A stretch of 16,497 nucleotides of DNA from Bacteroidia bacterium (GCA_025358395.1 JANYJT010000011.1:1-16497), one strand, 5' to 3'; counted from the stretch's first letter, positions 7,417 to 15,900 are shown. Translations and numbers: made by a program. The notes: a model not told the origin generated them from the sequence alone.

Positions 7417-8142
7417 ATGAAGTCTATTTACTATTTCGTATTTGCATTGGTTTTGCTGGCAAGTTGCAACAATGCCAAAGTAAAAAAAACAGAAAGCAAA
7501 CCATCTACGCCTAATGAGACGATGGCTCCTGCAGTAGAAATGCACACTGTAGTGGCCAAAGATGTAATTCAAACCAGTGGCTATACCTACTTGTTGCTTA
7601 CCGAAAATGGCAAAGATTACTGGGCTGCTGTGACGCGTTTTGAAGCTGAAAAGGGCAAAACATACTATTACAAAACTGGTATGGAGATGCAAAATTTCAA
7701 GAGCAAAGAGCTGAACAGAGTTTTTGAGAGCATTCAGTTTATCATGGAATTGAGCGATCAGCCAATCCGGGAGAAGAAGGCTGAAGCGCTTACAACAAAA
7801 GGCAGACAGTCGATCGAAAGAGTTGAGGGGCTCAAAGTTGAACCTGTTACAGGCGCTATAAAGTTGGCCGATCTTTTTGCCAACAAGGCAACTTATGCCG
7901 GTAAAAAAGTTAAAGTTACCGGACAAGTTGTTAAATTCAGCGCGGAGATTATGAGCAAGAATTGGATTCACCTTCAGGATGGAACAGAAGCCAATGGCTC
8001 TTATGATTTAACAATTACAACTCTTGATACAGTAGCAGTTGGTGCAGTTGTAACGCTTGAAGGGGTTTTGGCGGTCGACAAGGATTTTGGATATGGGTAT
8101 AAATATGATGTGATCCTCGAAGATTCTAAGGTCATAAAATAA
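7417..8142 (+). CDS. Putative lipoprotein with two OB-fold-like (NrfJ-related) modules
   Basis: A 241-residue protein with a lipoprotein signal peptide: a short basic start, a hydrophobic core and the lipobox LLASC with the lipidated Cys at 17, followed by a Ser/Thr/Pro/Lys linker. Residues about 44-114 contain GYTYLLLTENGKDYWAAV and NFKSKELNRVFESIQF, a pattern like the small NrfJ-type proteins encoded with multihaem cytochrome c systems, where the equivalent string is NF-SKTLNRTFD. Residues about 146-241 form a second beta-rich module (GKKVKVTGQVVKF, WIHLQDGT, VVTLEGVLA), like an OB fold. It starts 77 bp after ccsBA without a visible promoter, so co-transcription and a role in the periplasmic or outer-membrane redox/cytochrome pathway are reasonable inferences. 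The exact function is unknown. No typical lysine-acidic surface-export signal follows the Cys, which favours a periplasm-facing anchor. Confidence 0.7.
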   Translation: MKSIYYFVFALVLLASCNNAKVKKTESKPSTPNETMAPAVEMHTVVAKDVIQTSGYTYLLLTENGKDYWAAVTRFEAEKGKTYYYKTGMEMQNFKSKELNRVFESIQFIMELSDQPIREKKAEALTTKGRQSIERVEGLKVEPVTGAIKLADLFANKATYAGKKVKVTGQVVKFSAEIMSKNWIHLQDGTEANGSYDLTITTLDTVAVGAVVTLEGVLAVDKDFGYGYKYDVILEDSKVIK

Positions 8143-8165
8143 TTTCCGGAGTCGGGAGGAATTCG

Positions 8166-8251
8166 TTTATAATGTTTGAAAAGTTTGAAGGGTTTGAAAT
8201 GTTCAGATGCACGAACATTTCAAACCCTTTAAACGTTATAAACTTTTCAAA
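8166..8251. repeat. Palindrome of 9-nt units between convergent genes, likely bidirectional terminator
   Basis: A perfect 17-bp stem (AAGGGTTTGAAATGTTC at 8188-8204 with its complement at 8213-8229) encloses an 8-nt loop. Both arms are arrays of 9-nt units. Left arm: TTTATAATG (8166), TTTGAAAAG (8175), TTTGAAGGG (8184), TTTGAAATG (8193). Right arm, read on the minus strand from 8251: TTTGAAAAG, TTTATAACG (from 8242), TTTAAAGGG (from 8233), TTTGAAATG (from 8224). The two outer units are swapped in order between the arms. The element lies between the lipoprotein gene (plus) and the S9 peptidase gene (minus), starting 6 nt after the peptidase stop, which suits a two-way terminator; that role is inference. 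Confidence 0.75.
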
Positions 8252-8257
8252 CAAACT

Positions 8258-10831
8258 TTATTTGCCCGGCATCACAAGTGTCTCCCTGTTCATTTCGAAA
8301 ATATCGGTGCTGATGGAATAGTCGCCAATCAGGTGTTTACAGAAATAGTCAGCTTTCAACCAGAAGGCATATTCCGTGAAGTCGCCATAAGCATGCCGTT
8401 GGCCCGGCATCATAAAGAAGTCGAAACGCTTGTTTGCCCTGATCAGGGCATTGGCCATCCGAATGGTATTTCCCGGATGAACGTTGTCGTCAATGTCGCC
8501 GGTTATCAGCAATAGCTTGCCTTTCAGGTTTTTGGCCAATGCTGTGTTTTTTTCAATTTCGTAGAGGAACTGTGTTTCGCCGGTTTCGGTCACTTTTTCT
8601 TTGACTCCCTGGTGGGTTTCGCTCCACCATCGGTTGTAGATGTTGTTTTCATGGTTGCCCGAAGAGGAGACGGCTACCTTGTAAAAGTCAGGGTACTGAC
8701 ACAATGCCGCTGTCGACATGAAACCGCCACCCGAATGACCGGTTATTCCAACTTTTGTGATGTCGATAAATTTATATTTGTCGGCCAGTTGCTCGGCAAC
8801 ATATTTTTTGTCAGCCAGTCCATAATCCCTTAAATCGCCATACCCATAATTGTGGTACCACTTGGAACGATTCGGATTTCCTCCTCTGTTTCCCAGGGTG
8901 ATGACTATAAACCCAAGCTGCGCCACCCGGTCTGTCCGATCCATCTTGCTGGAGAATGCGGCATTTACAGCTTCCGTCTGCGGACCGGGATAGACATATT
9001 CGATCAACGGATACAACTTTGTCGAATCGAAATTGAAAGGTTTGTACATCACACCATAGATATCTGTAATCCCATCAGCAGCTTTGGCTTTGAAAGTTTC
9101 AGGAAATTTATAACCTGCCGCGAAAAGGTTTCTTAAATCGGCTGTTGCCAATTCCATGACCAGCTTTCCGGTATTGTCGCGGATCTCAGACTTGGGAGCC
9201 GTATTAACTCTCGAAAAGGTGTTGATAAAATACCGGTATGAATCGCTCATATCCATGTTAAAGGTAAAGTTACCCGGGTTCAGCAGCTGAAGACCGGTAC
9301 CATCCAGATTTACCCTGTATAAATGTTCGTAATAGGGGTTTTCATTGGCTTCGCGACCGTTGGCTACAAAATACATCACCCTGCTTTTCTCATCGATTTT
9401 GACAATCTCACCACAATGCCAAGGACCGGAGGTAATCTGATTCTTCATGGATCCATTTTCGTCATAGAGATAATAATGGGCCCAGCCATCCCGTTCAGAC
9501 CAATGAACGAACTCTTTCCCGTTGCCGATGGTGAACAATCTTTTTGTTTCGATATAGGTGTTCATCCGTTCTTCAATCAAAACCTTGGTTTCACCTGTTT
9601 CTGTGTTCACCGAGCAAATATCTGTCCGGTACAGATCGCGGCTTTTCCGGGTGACGTAAATCTTGTCGGATGTCTCAGACAACCATTTGCTCGGCACATA
9701 ATCTTCAAGTCTATCCTTGTTTGTGAGATTTGACCTGTGGATAGAGAGCGTTTGATCTTTGAATTGGTCAACAGCAATCTTTCTTCCCTTTTTTGTTGCC
9801 AGATCAAAAATCCACAATTCATCCTGCGGAGACTCTTTCTCTCCCGGCATCTGGTATTTATAAGTTTGCAATTCCGGACGTGGTTCCTTCAAGACATTAA
9901 TCACCCACAAATCTTTCACTTTGCGGCTGTCATTCCTGATCAGGGCAAATTTTTTGGAGTCTTGAGACCAACTGATATAGGCACTTTTTCTTTTTTTCTT
10001 CTCCTCTTTGATCTTTTTTTCGTCATCGTTTTCTGTCGCAGTGAAACCTCCTCCGTACTCGTAATCCTTTACTCCATCAGTTGTTAGCTGGTGTTCAACG
10101 ACTGTGGTGTCTTTATCATCTTTTTTGGCTTTCAGGTAGTTTTCCTTGTCCATCCACCAAAGGTTGTAATCCCGTGCGAAGAGGATGTATTCGCCGTTAG
10201 GTGAAATATTGGCCCAATCGGGATTCTCCTTTTCTTCTTTCCAATCTTTGATTTGATCGAGTTCTCCGGTTTTGAGGTTGTATTCGAGGTGAAACACCTT
10301 CTTTTTTACTTTGTCCTTTTCTTTGTCAACCGCGGTTTTTGCATCGCTTTTCTGCAGCTTGCTGTTTTTGGCTGTAAGTGTCGAATCTTTTTTCGATGCC
10401 GAAGACTCCTCCTTTTTCTTTTCCTCATCCTGGCTACTGGTTACGTCGAACTGAAAAACAGTATCGTTCTTTTTATATTTTAGTTTAATCGGAGGAAGGT
10501 GCTGCCAGTCGTAAGGATCTTTGGTGATTTTGGTCAGCATCGCAGCCATTTTATGATTGTCGAACAGCAATGTTTTGGTTTTCTTATCCAGATCAACCAG
10601 TTGATACGTTACTCCCTCAGAGGTTGTGTCTGAATACCAGAACTGGTCTCCTGTTTTGATCCATTTCGGGACGACTGATGTGCTAAAAACCATCTTACTT
10701 ATCTTGGTCGGGGAAAACCTTTCAGCCAATCTGTAGTCGGCTTTTTCGATGGGTTTATTTTGAGCAGACAGACCAAGATTGGCAATGGTCAAAATGAGGC
10801 TGACAAATAGTGGGAGTAAATTTCTTCTCAT
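8258..10831 (-). CDS. Secreted S9 family peptidase, DPP4-like (DPPIV N-terminal propeller + prolyl oligopeptidase catalytic domain)
   Basis: An 857-residue exported serine exopeptidase. The start is placed at the ATG at 10831 because it opens a good signal peptide (basic MRRN, then a hydrophobic run ending near GLSAQ). The open frame continues 62 codons further upstream, but that part is a toxin remnant. A DPPIV-type beta-propeller fills the middle and the alpha/beta-hydrolase domain the last 250 residues or so. The catalytic triad is S700 (GHSGGGF), D781 (DIDDNVH) and H813 (QRHAYG); the spacing 81 and 32 is close to human DPP4 (78 and 32). The nucleophile elbow GHSGGG differs from the GWSYGG of classical DPP4, so substrate preference is open, though release of N-terminal dipeptides from peptides in the periplasm is expected. 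Two lysine-rich, low-complexity insertions sit near residues 130-178 and 264-284. It converges on the lipoprotein gene, with a palindrome between them. Confidence 0.9.
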   Translation of the reverse strand: MRRNLLPLFVSLILTIANLGLSAQNKPIEKADYRLAERFSPTKISKMVFSTSVVPKWIKTGDQFWYSDTTSEGVTYQLVDLDKKTKTLLFDNHKMAAMLTKITKDPYDWQHLPPIKLKYKKNDTVFQFDVTSSQDEEKKKEESSASKKDSTLTAKNSKLQKSDAKTAVDKEKDKVKKKVFHLEYNLKTGELDQIKDWKEEKENPDWANISPNGEYILFARDYNLWWMDKENYLKAKKDDKDTTVVEHQLTTDGVKDYEYGGGFTATENDDEKKIKEEKKKRKSAYISWSQDSKKFALIRNDSRKVKDLWVINVLKEPRPELQTYKYQMPGEKESPQDELWIFDLATKKGRKIAVDQFKDQTLSIHRSNLTNKDRLEDYVPSKWLSETSDKIYVTRKSRDLYRTDICSVNTETGETKVLIEERMNTYIETKRLFTIGNGKEFVHWSERDGWAHYYLYDENGSMKNQITSGPWHCGEIVKIDEKSRVMYFVANGREANENPYYEHLYRVNLDGTGLQLLNPGNFTFNMDMSDSYRYFINTFSRVNTAPKSEIRDNTGKLVMELATADLRNLFAAGYKFPETFKAKAADGITDIYGVMYKPFNFDSTKLYPLIEYVYPGPQTEAVNAAFSSKMDRTDRVAQLGFIVITLGNRGGNPNRSKWYHNYGYGDLRDYGLADKKYVAEQLADKYKFIDITKVGITGHSGGGFMSTAALCQYPDFYKVAVSSSGNHENNIYNRWWSETHQGVKEKVTETGETQFLYEIEKNTALAKNLKGKLLLITGDIDDNVHPGNTIRMANALIRANKRFDFFMMPGQRHAYGDFTEYAFWLKADYFCKHLIGDYSISTDIFEMNRETLVMPGK

Positions 10832-11017
10832 GATAATTTTTTCAATATGTTTGGTGATACGTGAATGGCATTCATATCCAATAGGAATACCTTGCTTGGG
10901 ATCTTTTGAAAGGGATTCAAATAATACCTCCAGCTCTTGTATTAAAGATGGATATTTTCTTAAGAGATGTTTGGCTTGTTTTTTAAAACTCGTGGTAACT
11001 ACAACTTTAAAGTTCAT
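10832..11017 (-). pseudogene. Truncated RelE/ParE-type toxin, in frame with the peptidase gene
   Basis: Sixty-two codons precede the peptidase start in the same open frame. The first 50 or so residues look like the N-terminal half of a RelE/ParE-superfamily toxin of Bacteroidota: MNFKVVVTTSFKKQAKHLLR, a KYPSL helix turn and PKQGIPIGYECH. The family normally continues for about 40 more residues with a basic strand-rich half (KIR..I.SKGKGKSGGARVI) that supplies the active residues. Here, after GYECH, the sequence switches to SRITKHIEKII and runs straight into the peptidase signal peptide. The start overlaps the end of the antitoxin gene by 11 nt, as in working modules. It is therefore best read as a toxin cut off by a deletion that joined it to the peptidase leader region. 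It may still be translated as an N-terminal extension or short peptide, but toxic activity is unlikely. Confidence 0.72.
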
Positions 11018-11228
11018 TGAGGAAGTCTTTAGCCGATTGCAGTTTTACTTTGCCCTCCTTGGCTAATTTTACCTCTTCAACAGACTCTTTAAGATCTTCA
11101 AAAAAGGCTTTTTTATCAAGCAACCGTTCAAGTTCTTTAAAATCCCTTTGAATTTTAAGCCAGTCATTCATGGATAATTGAACAGCGCTTTTGCGGCCTT
11201 TATAGTTCGTAATAAATTGTAGTTCCAT
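11007..11228 (-). CDS. Antitoxin of a RelE/ParE-like toxin-antitoxin module
   Basis: A 73-residue, charged, mostly helical protein. It begins MELQFITNYKGRKSAVQLSM and ends AKDFLNEL, a pattern I recognise from small Bacteroidota proteins encoded immediately before RelE/ParE-like toxins. No classical DNA-binding domain (MetJ/Arc, HTH or PhD) can be identified with confidence. Its stop overlaps the toxin start by 11 nt, the usual translational coupling of such pairs. Because the partner is truncated, this gene is now an orphan antitoxin; it might still repress the local promoter or neutralise related toxins elsewhere. A TATCTTTG box upstream (11257-11264) fits as its promoter, and the same transcript would run into the S9 peptidase gene. 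Confidence 0.68.
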   Translation of the reverse strand: MELQFITNYKGRKSAVQLSMNDWLKIQRDFKELERLLDKKAFFEDLKESVEEVKLAKEGKVKLQSAKDFLNEL

Positions 11229-11256
11229 GGTAGCTGACTTTTTCTGAGTTTACTAA

Positions 11257-11264
11257 CAAAGATA
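11257..11264 (-). promoter_or_regulatory. Bacteroidota -7 box for the antitoxin gene
   Basis: On the minus strand the sequence is TATCTTTG, an exact match to TAnnTTTG, 28 nt before the antitoxin ATG. A TTG occurs at 11282-11280, about 15 nt upstream, shorter than the usual spacing. The 124-bp gap 11229-11352 also holds a weak stem, AATAAC (11321-11326) with GTTATT (11340-11345), which could be the gltD terminator, but it is not convincing. Confidence 0.45.
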
Positions 11265-11352
11265 AAAAATTTGCTGAAACAATCGAAAATTTCAAATACC
11301 GGAGATAAATGCTGCAATAAAATAACTGACCTAAAAAGCGTTATTGTGATTT

Positions 11353-12771
11353 TTATTTCGAAACAAATTCATGAATCTTCAAAGCCGCATCCCTACCTGA
11401 CCGGATGGCGTGAACAACCAAACTGGCACCACGGGTTGCATCACCTGCCACAAATACTTTGTCTACACTTGTTGCAAAATCTTGCGCCTTGACATTTCCA
11501 CGGGCATCGTAATCAACTTTAAGACTATCAAGTATTCCTTCATGAACCGGAGATAAAAATCCCAGTGACAACATGACAAGGTTGGCTTCGATGATCTCTT
11601 CTGTACCCGGAAGCTCTCTCATGGTCATTTGCCCATTGTTTTTGGTCCATTCCACTTTGACGACTTCCACGGCCTTTAAGACTCCATCTTCACCGATGAA
11701 CCGACTGGTATTCAGAGACCAGCGCCTCTCACACCCTTCGAGATGAGAGCTGGAAGTGCGAAGCGTATTCGGCCAAAATGGCCATGGATTGTCTTCAGCC
11801 CTTTGTTCGGAAGGTCTTTCAAGAATCTCAATTTGGGTAACGGAATGTGCCTTCTGGCGGATGGCGGTTCCCACACAATCTGAGCCTGTGTCACCACCCC
11901 CGATGACCAATACTTTTTTGTCCTTCGCAAGTACCCGTACAGAATCAGAAAATGCCTCACCTTTTACCACTTTGTTCTGTTGTTTGAGATAATCCATGGC
12001 AAAATAGATCCCATTCAGATCCCTTCCAGGAGTCGTTTTCAGATCCCTTGGTTGCATGGCTCCGCAGGCAAGACACACAGCATCAAAGTCCGTAAGAAGA
12101 TTCTTTTCAGAGATATCTACCCCAACTTTGGTGTTCGTTTTAAATATGACTCCTTCTTTGATAAACAATTCAAGTCGTCTGTCAATTATTCCTTTGTTGA
12201 GTTTAAAATCGGGAATCCCATAACGCAGTAATCCGCCAATTTCATCGTCCTGCTCAAAGACAGTGACGGAATGTCCGGCCTGGTTAAGCAAATCTGCTAC
12301 GGATAGTCCGGCTGGACCGGAACCAACCACCGCGATCTTTTTCCCGGTTCTTTTTTCCGGTACATTGGGATGCACCAAATTCAGATCAAAGGCGTGTTCA
12401 ACAACGGCGCATTCATTCTCGCGAATCGTCACAGACTCGTCGTGGATAGCCAGGACACAAGATTTTTCGCAGGGTGCCGGACAAACTCTTCCTGTGAATT
12501 CAGGAAAACTATTTGTTTTGGTTAAAATATTGTATGCCTCATCCCATTTCCCATGGTAAACCGCATCCTGCCATTCAGGAATGTTACTTCCTACCGGACA
12601 GGCCCAGTGGCAAAAGGGAACGCCGCAATCCATGCATCTTGAGGCCTGATTGATGCGATCCTGTTCGTCAAGCGTCTGCTCAACCTCTCCGAAATCACCA
12701 ATACGTTCACTGACTGGTCGGTAGCCGCCTAATTTTCTCTCTATTTCAATAAAACCCTTTGGATTTCCCAT
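11353..12771 (-). CDS. gltD: Glutamate synthase small subunit (NADPH/NADH-dependent)
   Basis: A 472-residue GltD, the normal length. It passes electrons from NAD(P)H through FAD and iron-sulfur clusters to the large subunit, which makes two glutamates from glutamine and 2-oxoglutarate. The N-terminal cluster region has C46, C49, C54 and C58 (CMDCGVPFCHWACP) and C97, C101, C105 (VCPAPCEKSC). The FAD site is GSGPAG (150-155), the NAD(P)H site GGGDTG (291-296), and the C-terminal FAD contact is AGDATRGAS (442-449). It is the second gene of a gltB-gltD operon, 159 bp downstream of gltB, with a long palindrome in between. The ATG at 12771 gives the family start MGNPKGFIEIER. Other GltD-like oxidoreductases exist, but the adjacent gltB settles the assignment. 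Confidence 0.96.
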   Translation of the reverse strand: MGNPKGFIEIERKLGGYRPVSERIGDFGEVEQTLDEQDRINQASRCMDCGVPFCHWACPVGSNIPEWQDAVYHGKWDEAYNILTKTNSFPEFTGRVCPAPCEKSCVLAIHDESVTIRENECAVVEHAFDLNLVHPNVPEKRTGKKIAVVGSGPAGLSVADLLNQAGHSVTVFEQDDEIGGLLRYGIPDFKLNKGIIDRRLELFIKEGVIFKTNTKVGVDISEKNLLTDFDAVCLACGAMQPRDLKTTPGRDLNGIYFAMDYLKQQNKVVKGEAFSDSVRVLAKDKKVLVIGGGDTGSDCVGTAIRQKAHSVTQIEILERPSEQRAEDNPWPFWPNTLRTSSSHLEGCERRWSLNTSRFIGEDGVLKAVEVVKVEWTKNNGQMTMRELPGTEEIIEANLVMLSLGFLSPVHEGILDSLKVDYDARGNVKAQDFATSVDKVFVAGDATRGASLVVHAIRSGRDAALKIHEFVSK

Positions 12772-12804
12772 TTCTTATTCAATTAAATCTTTTCATTTCA
12801 CATA

Positions 12805-12932
12805 AAGTACTTAGAGTTTGGAGTACTTAAAGTACTTAAAGTTAGGAACCTTCAAAATTCAATCAACTTGCAATTTTGTGGAGCATCTTCCTAATAACTT
12901 TAAGTACTCCCAACTCCAAGTACTCTAAACTT
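12805..12932. repeat. Long palindrome of 7- and 9-nt units between gltB and gltD
   Basis: Arms at 12805-12848 and 12888-12932 flank a 39-nt spacer. Units on the left arm: GTACTTAGA (12807), GTTTGGA (12816), GTACTTAAA (12823), GTACTTAAA (12832), GTTAGGAA (12841). Units on the right arm, read on minus: GTTTAGA from 12930, GTACTTGGA from 12923, GTTGGGA from 12914, GTACTTAAA from 12907, then GTTATTAGGAA. The inner part pairs well (AGTACTTAAAGTTA, then TTAGGAA after a 3-nt bulge); the outer units are in permuted order. The spacer holds its own inverted repeat, CAAAATT (12853-12859) and AATTTTG (12872-12878). The array starts directly after the gltB stop codon. As both genes lie on minus, the hairpin would be inside the operon mRNA. 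Confidence 0.75.
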
Positions 12933-15900
12933 ATTCTCTTATGTTAGGCGCATCTTCGGCCATTTCCAGCTTCCGTTTTACCTCTTTTAGTTTTGCTTCA
13001 TTTAACACCTTTTTGTATTCCAATGGAATAACCTTGACAAACTTAGGAAGGTACTCCTCCCAGTTAGTCAATATTTTTTCGGCTTGCTGACTCTGGGTAT
13101 AAAGCATGTGTTTTTGAATTAATTCCTGAAGTTCCTGGATGTCGGCTCTGTCTTCGACCGGACCAAGTTCTACCAGCCCCTTGTTGCAATAGTAATCGAA
13201 ATCGCCGTTTTCGTCCAGTACATAGGCAATTCCACCGCTCATACCTGCAGCGAAATTTCGTCCGGTGGTTCCAAGTACCACCGTGCGTCCTCCGGTCATG
13301 TATTCGCAACAATGGTCTCCTGTCCCTTCTACGACCGCCTTAGCTCCTGAGTTTCTAACGCAAAAACGCTCACCGGCAACACCTTTGATGTATACTTCTC
13401 CGCCTGTGGCGCCATATAATGTAGTGTTACCTACAATTATATTCTGGTGCGGTTCGAAGGTTGTTCCGATAGGGGGCACTACCACAATTTTTCCGCCTGA
13501 CAATCCTTTTCCTAAATAGTCGTTCGAATCACCTTCCAGTCTGAAAGAAACTCCTTTAACCAGGAATCCGCCAAAACTTTGTCCGGCAGAACCTTTGAAC
13601 GTGCAATTGATCGTATCTTTTGGCAGGCCCATCTCACCATATCTTCTTGAAATCTCACCGGAAAGCATCGCCCCCGTGGTTCGCATAACATTGTTGATGT
13701 TGTGTCCGATCCAAACTTTCTCTCCACTTTTGATCGCCTTGTTTGCCTCGCGGATCAGGGCTACATCCAAAACGTCATCCAGCTCACGCTTATTTGGATG
13801 CGTATTGCGAATTGGATAGATCTTGGATTCTTCTGGAAGATAGAGGAATTTTGAGAAATTAACGTTTTTCATTTTCCAGTTGGTAACCTCAGGATTGACC
13901 TCAAGCAGGTCACAACGACCCACCAGGTCATCAAAGTTGCGAACGCCAATTTCGGCCATGTATTCGCGGATCTCTCTGGCAATAAACTGGAAATAATTGA
14001 TCACATATTGCGACCGGCCCAGAAATCGCTTGCGGAGATTTTTGTTTTGGGTTGCGATACCCGCCGGACATGTGTTGAGGTGGCATTTGCGCATCATGAT
14101 GCAGCCCAGCGAGATAAGTGCACCAGTGGAAAAGCCAAATTCTTCAGCTCCCAGCATCCCCATGATCACAACATCACGTCCGGTTTTTAACTGTCCGTCG
14201 ACCTGCAGTTTTACCCTGCCGCGGAGGTTGTTCATGACCAGCGTTTGTTGTGTTTCGGCAATGCCGAATTCGGCGGGTAACCCGGCATGCTTGATTGAAC
14301 TTGCCGGTGAGGCTCCTGTTCCACCTTCACAACCACTCAGGATGATAATGTCTGCAAACCCTTTGGCTACGCCTGCTGCAATTGTCCCTACGCCTGTTTC
14401 AGATACAAGTTTGACTGAAACTTTGGCCCTTGGATTGACATTTTTCAAATCGAATATCAACTGAGCCAAATCCTCAATAGAATAAATATCGTGATGTGGT
14501 GGGGGCGAGATTAAAGTAATTCCTGGTGTTGAGTTGCGGGTCTTTGCGATGATTTTGTTAACCTTAAATCCTGGTAATTGACCTCCCTCACCAGGTTTAG
14601 CTCCTTGTGCAATTTTTATCTGCAACTCGTCGGCATTCATCAGGTAATTGTTCGTTACCCCGAAGCGGCCTGAAGCAATTTGTTTGATTTTGGAGTTCTT
14701 GTTGGTACCAAAACGTTCCGGATCTTCACCCCCTTCTCCGGTATTGCTTCTGCCGCCAATTTCATTCATAGCCATGGCAAGCGCTTCGTGGGCCTCTTTT
14801 GATATGGAGCCATAGGACATGGCACCGGTTACAAATCGCTTTAAAATTGCTTCAGCCGGTTCCACTTCTGCGATTGGAATGGGATTCATTTTCCATTTCA
14901 GGGCACCTCTGACAAAGGCCGGTTTTCTGTTTTGTTTGTCAACCAGGGTACTGAATTTCTTGAATACTTCATAGTTATCCGTTTTGGTTGCCCACTGAAG
15001 CAGGGCAATGGATTCAGGATTCCAGGCATGGTGCTCACCATTGTTTCGGTAGTGATATTCTCCGTTAGAGTCAAAAATTACTTTTTTCTGCTCCTTGTCA
15101 TAAGCCTCTTTGTGAAACATCACCGCTTCCTCAAATAATTCTTTGTAACCTACGCCGCTAATGCGGGAAGAAGTTCCTTTAAAATATTCGTCAATTAATT
15201 CATCGCTGACCCCTACAGCTTCGAAAAGTTGCGATCCGTGGTAGGAACGAAGCGTAGAAATACCCATTTTGGATAGCACTTTCAGCAATCCTTTGTCAAT
15301 GGCTTTGATGTAATTTTTTCTTGCCTCGGCGTAAGGAAGCTTGATCTCGCCTTCCCTTACCAGATGACTGATGGCGCCAAATGCAAGATAAGGATTGATG
15401 GCACTGGCACCATAGCCCAAAAGAAGGGCAAAGTGCATGATCTCGCGCGGTTCGGCACTCTCGACAAGAATACCGATTTGCATCCTCTTTTTTGTTTTAA
15501 TCAGGTGGTGATGGACTGCCGCCACAGAAAGAAGGGAAGGTATTGGTACCATTTCCTGAGAGATAGTCCTGTCCGTGAGGATAATGAAGTTTTTCTTTTC
15601 GTCGACAGCCTTTTCTGCATTTTCCAGCATTTTTTTGAAGGCTTTCTTAAATCCTTCAACACCCTCTTTGATGGGGAAAACCATCGGAATGGTGGCATGG
15701 TTAAACACTTCGTGCTTGAGGTCCTTGATTTTTCCCAAGTCCGTATTTGTGATAATCGGACTATCAAACTTAATCAGCTTGCAATGGTTCGGTGTTTCGT
15801 CCAATATGTTGCTGCTGAGTGAACCAATGTAGTTGGTAAGCGACATGACCAGTCCTTCGCGGATCGGATCAATTGGTGGATTGGTTACCTGCGCAAAAAG

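Noticed and set aside
7387..7971. A 194-codon minus-strand open frame opposite the lipoprotein gene
   Set aside because: The plus-strand frame has a lipobox and recognisable modules, while the minus-strand protein has no recognisable family.
8258..11017. A single 919-residue protein running from the toxin-like start through the S9 peptidase
   Set aside because: The internal Met at 10831 begins a clear signal peptide, and the upstream 62 codons match a different family and overlap an antitoxin gene. The fused reading frame is treated as an accident of deletion.
14065..14115. Possible loss of an iron-sulfur Cys in GltB, because CPAGIATQ lacks the Cys seen at that point in some homologues
   Set aside because: The three ligands known from E. 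coli GltB have 6- and 5-residue spacing, and all three are present here (LGC, RKC, NTC).
13997..14464. A 155-codon plus-strand open frame inside gltB
   Set aside because: It lies antisense to the highly conserved FMN/3Fe-4S region of gltB; the frame is a shadow of strong codon bias there.
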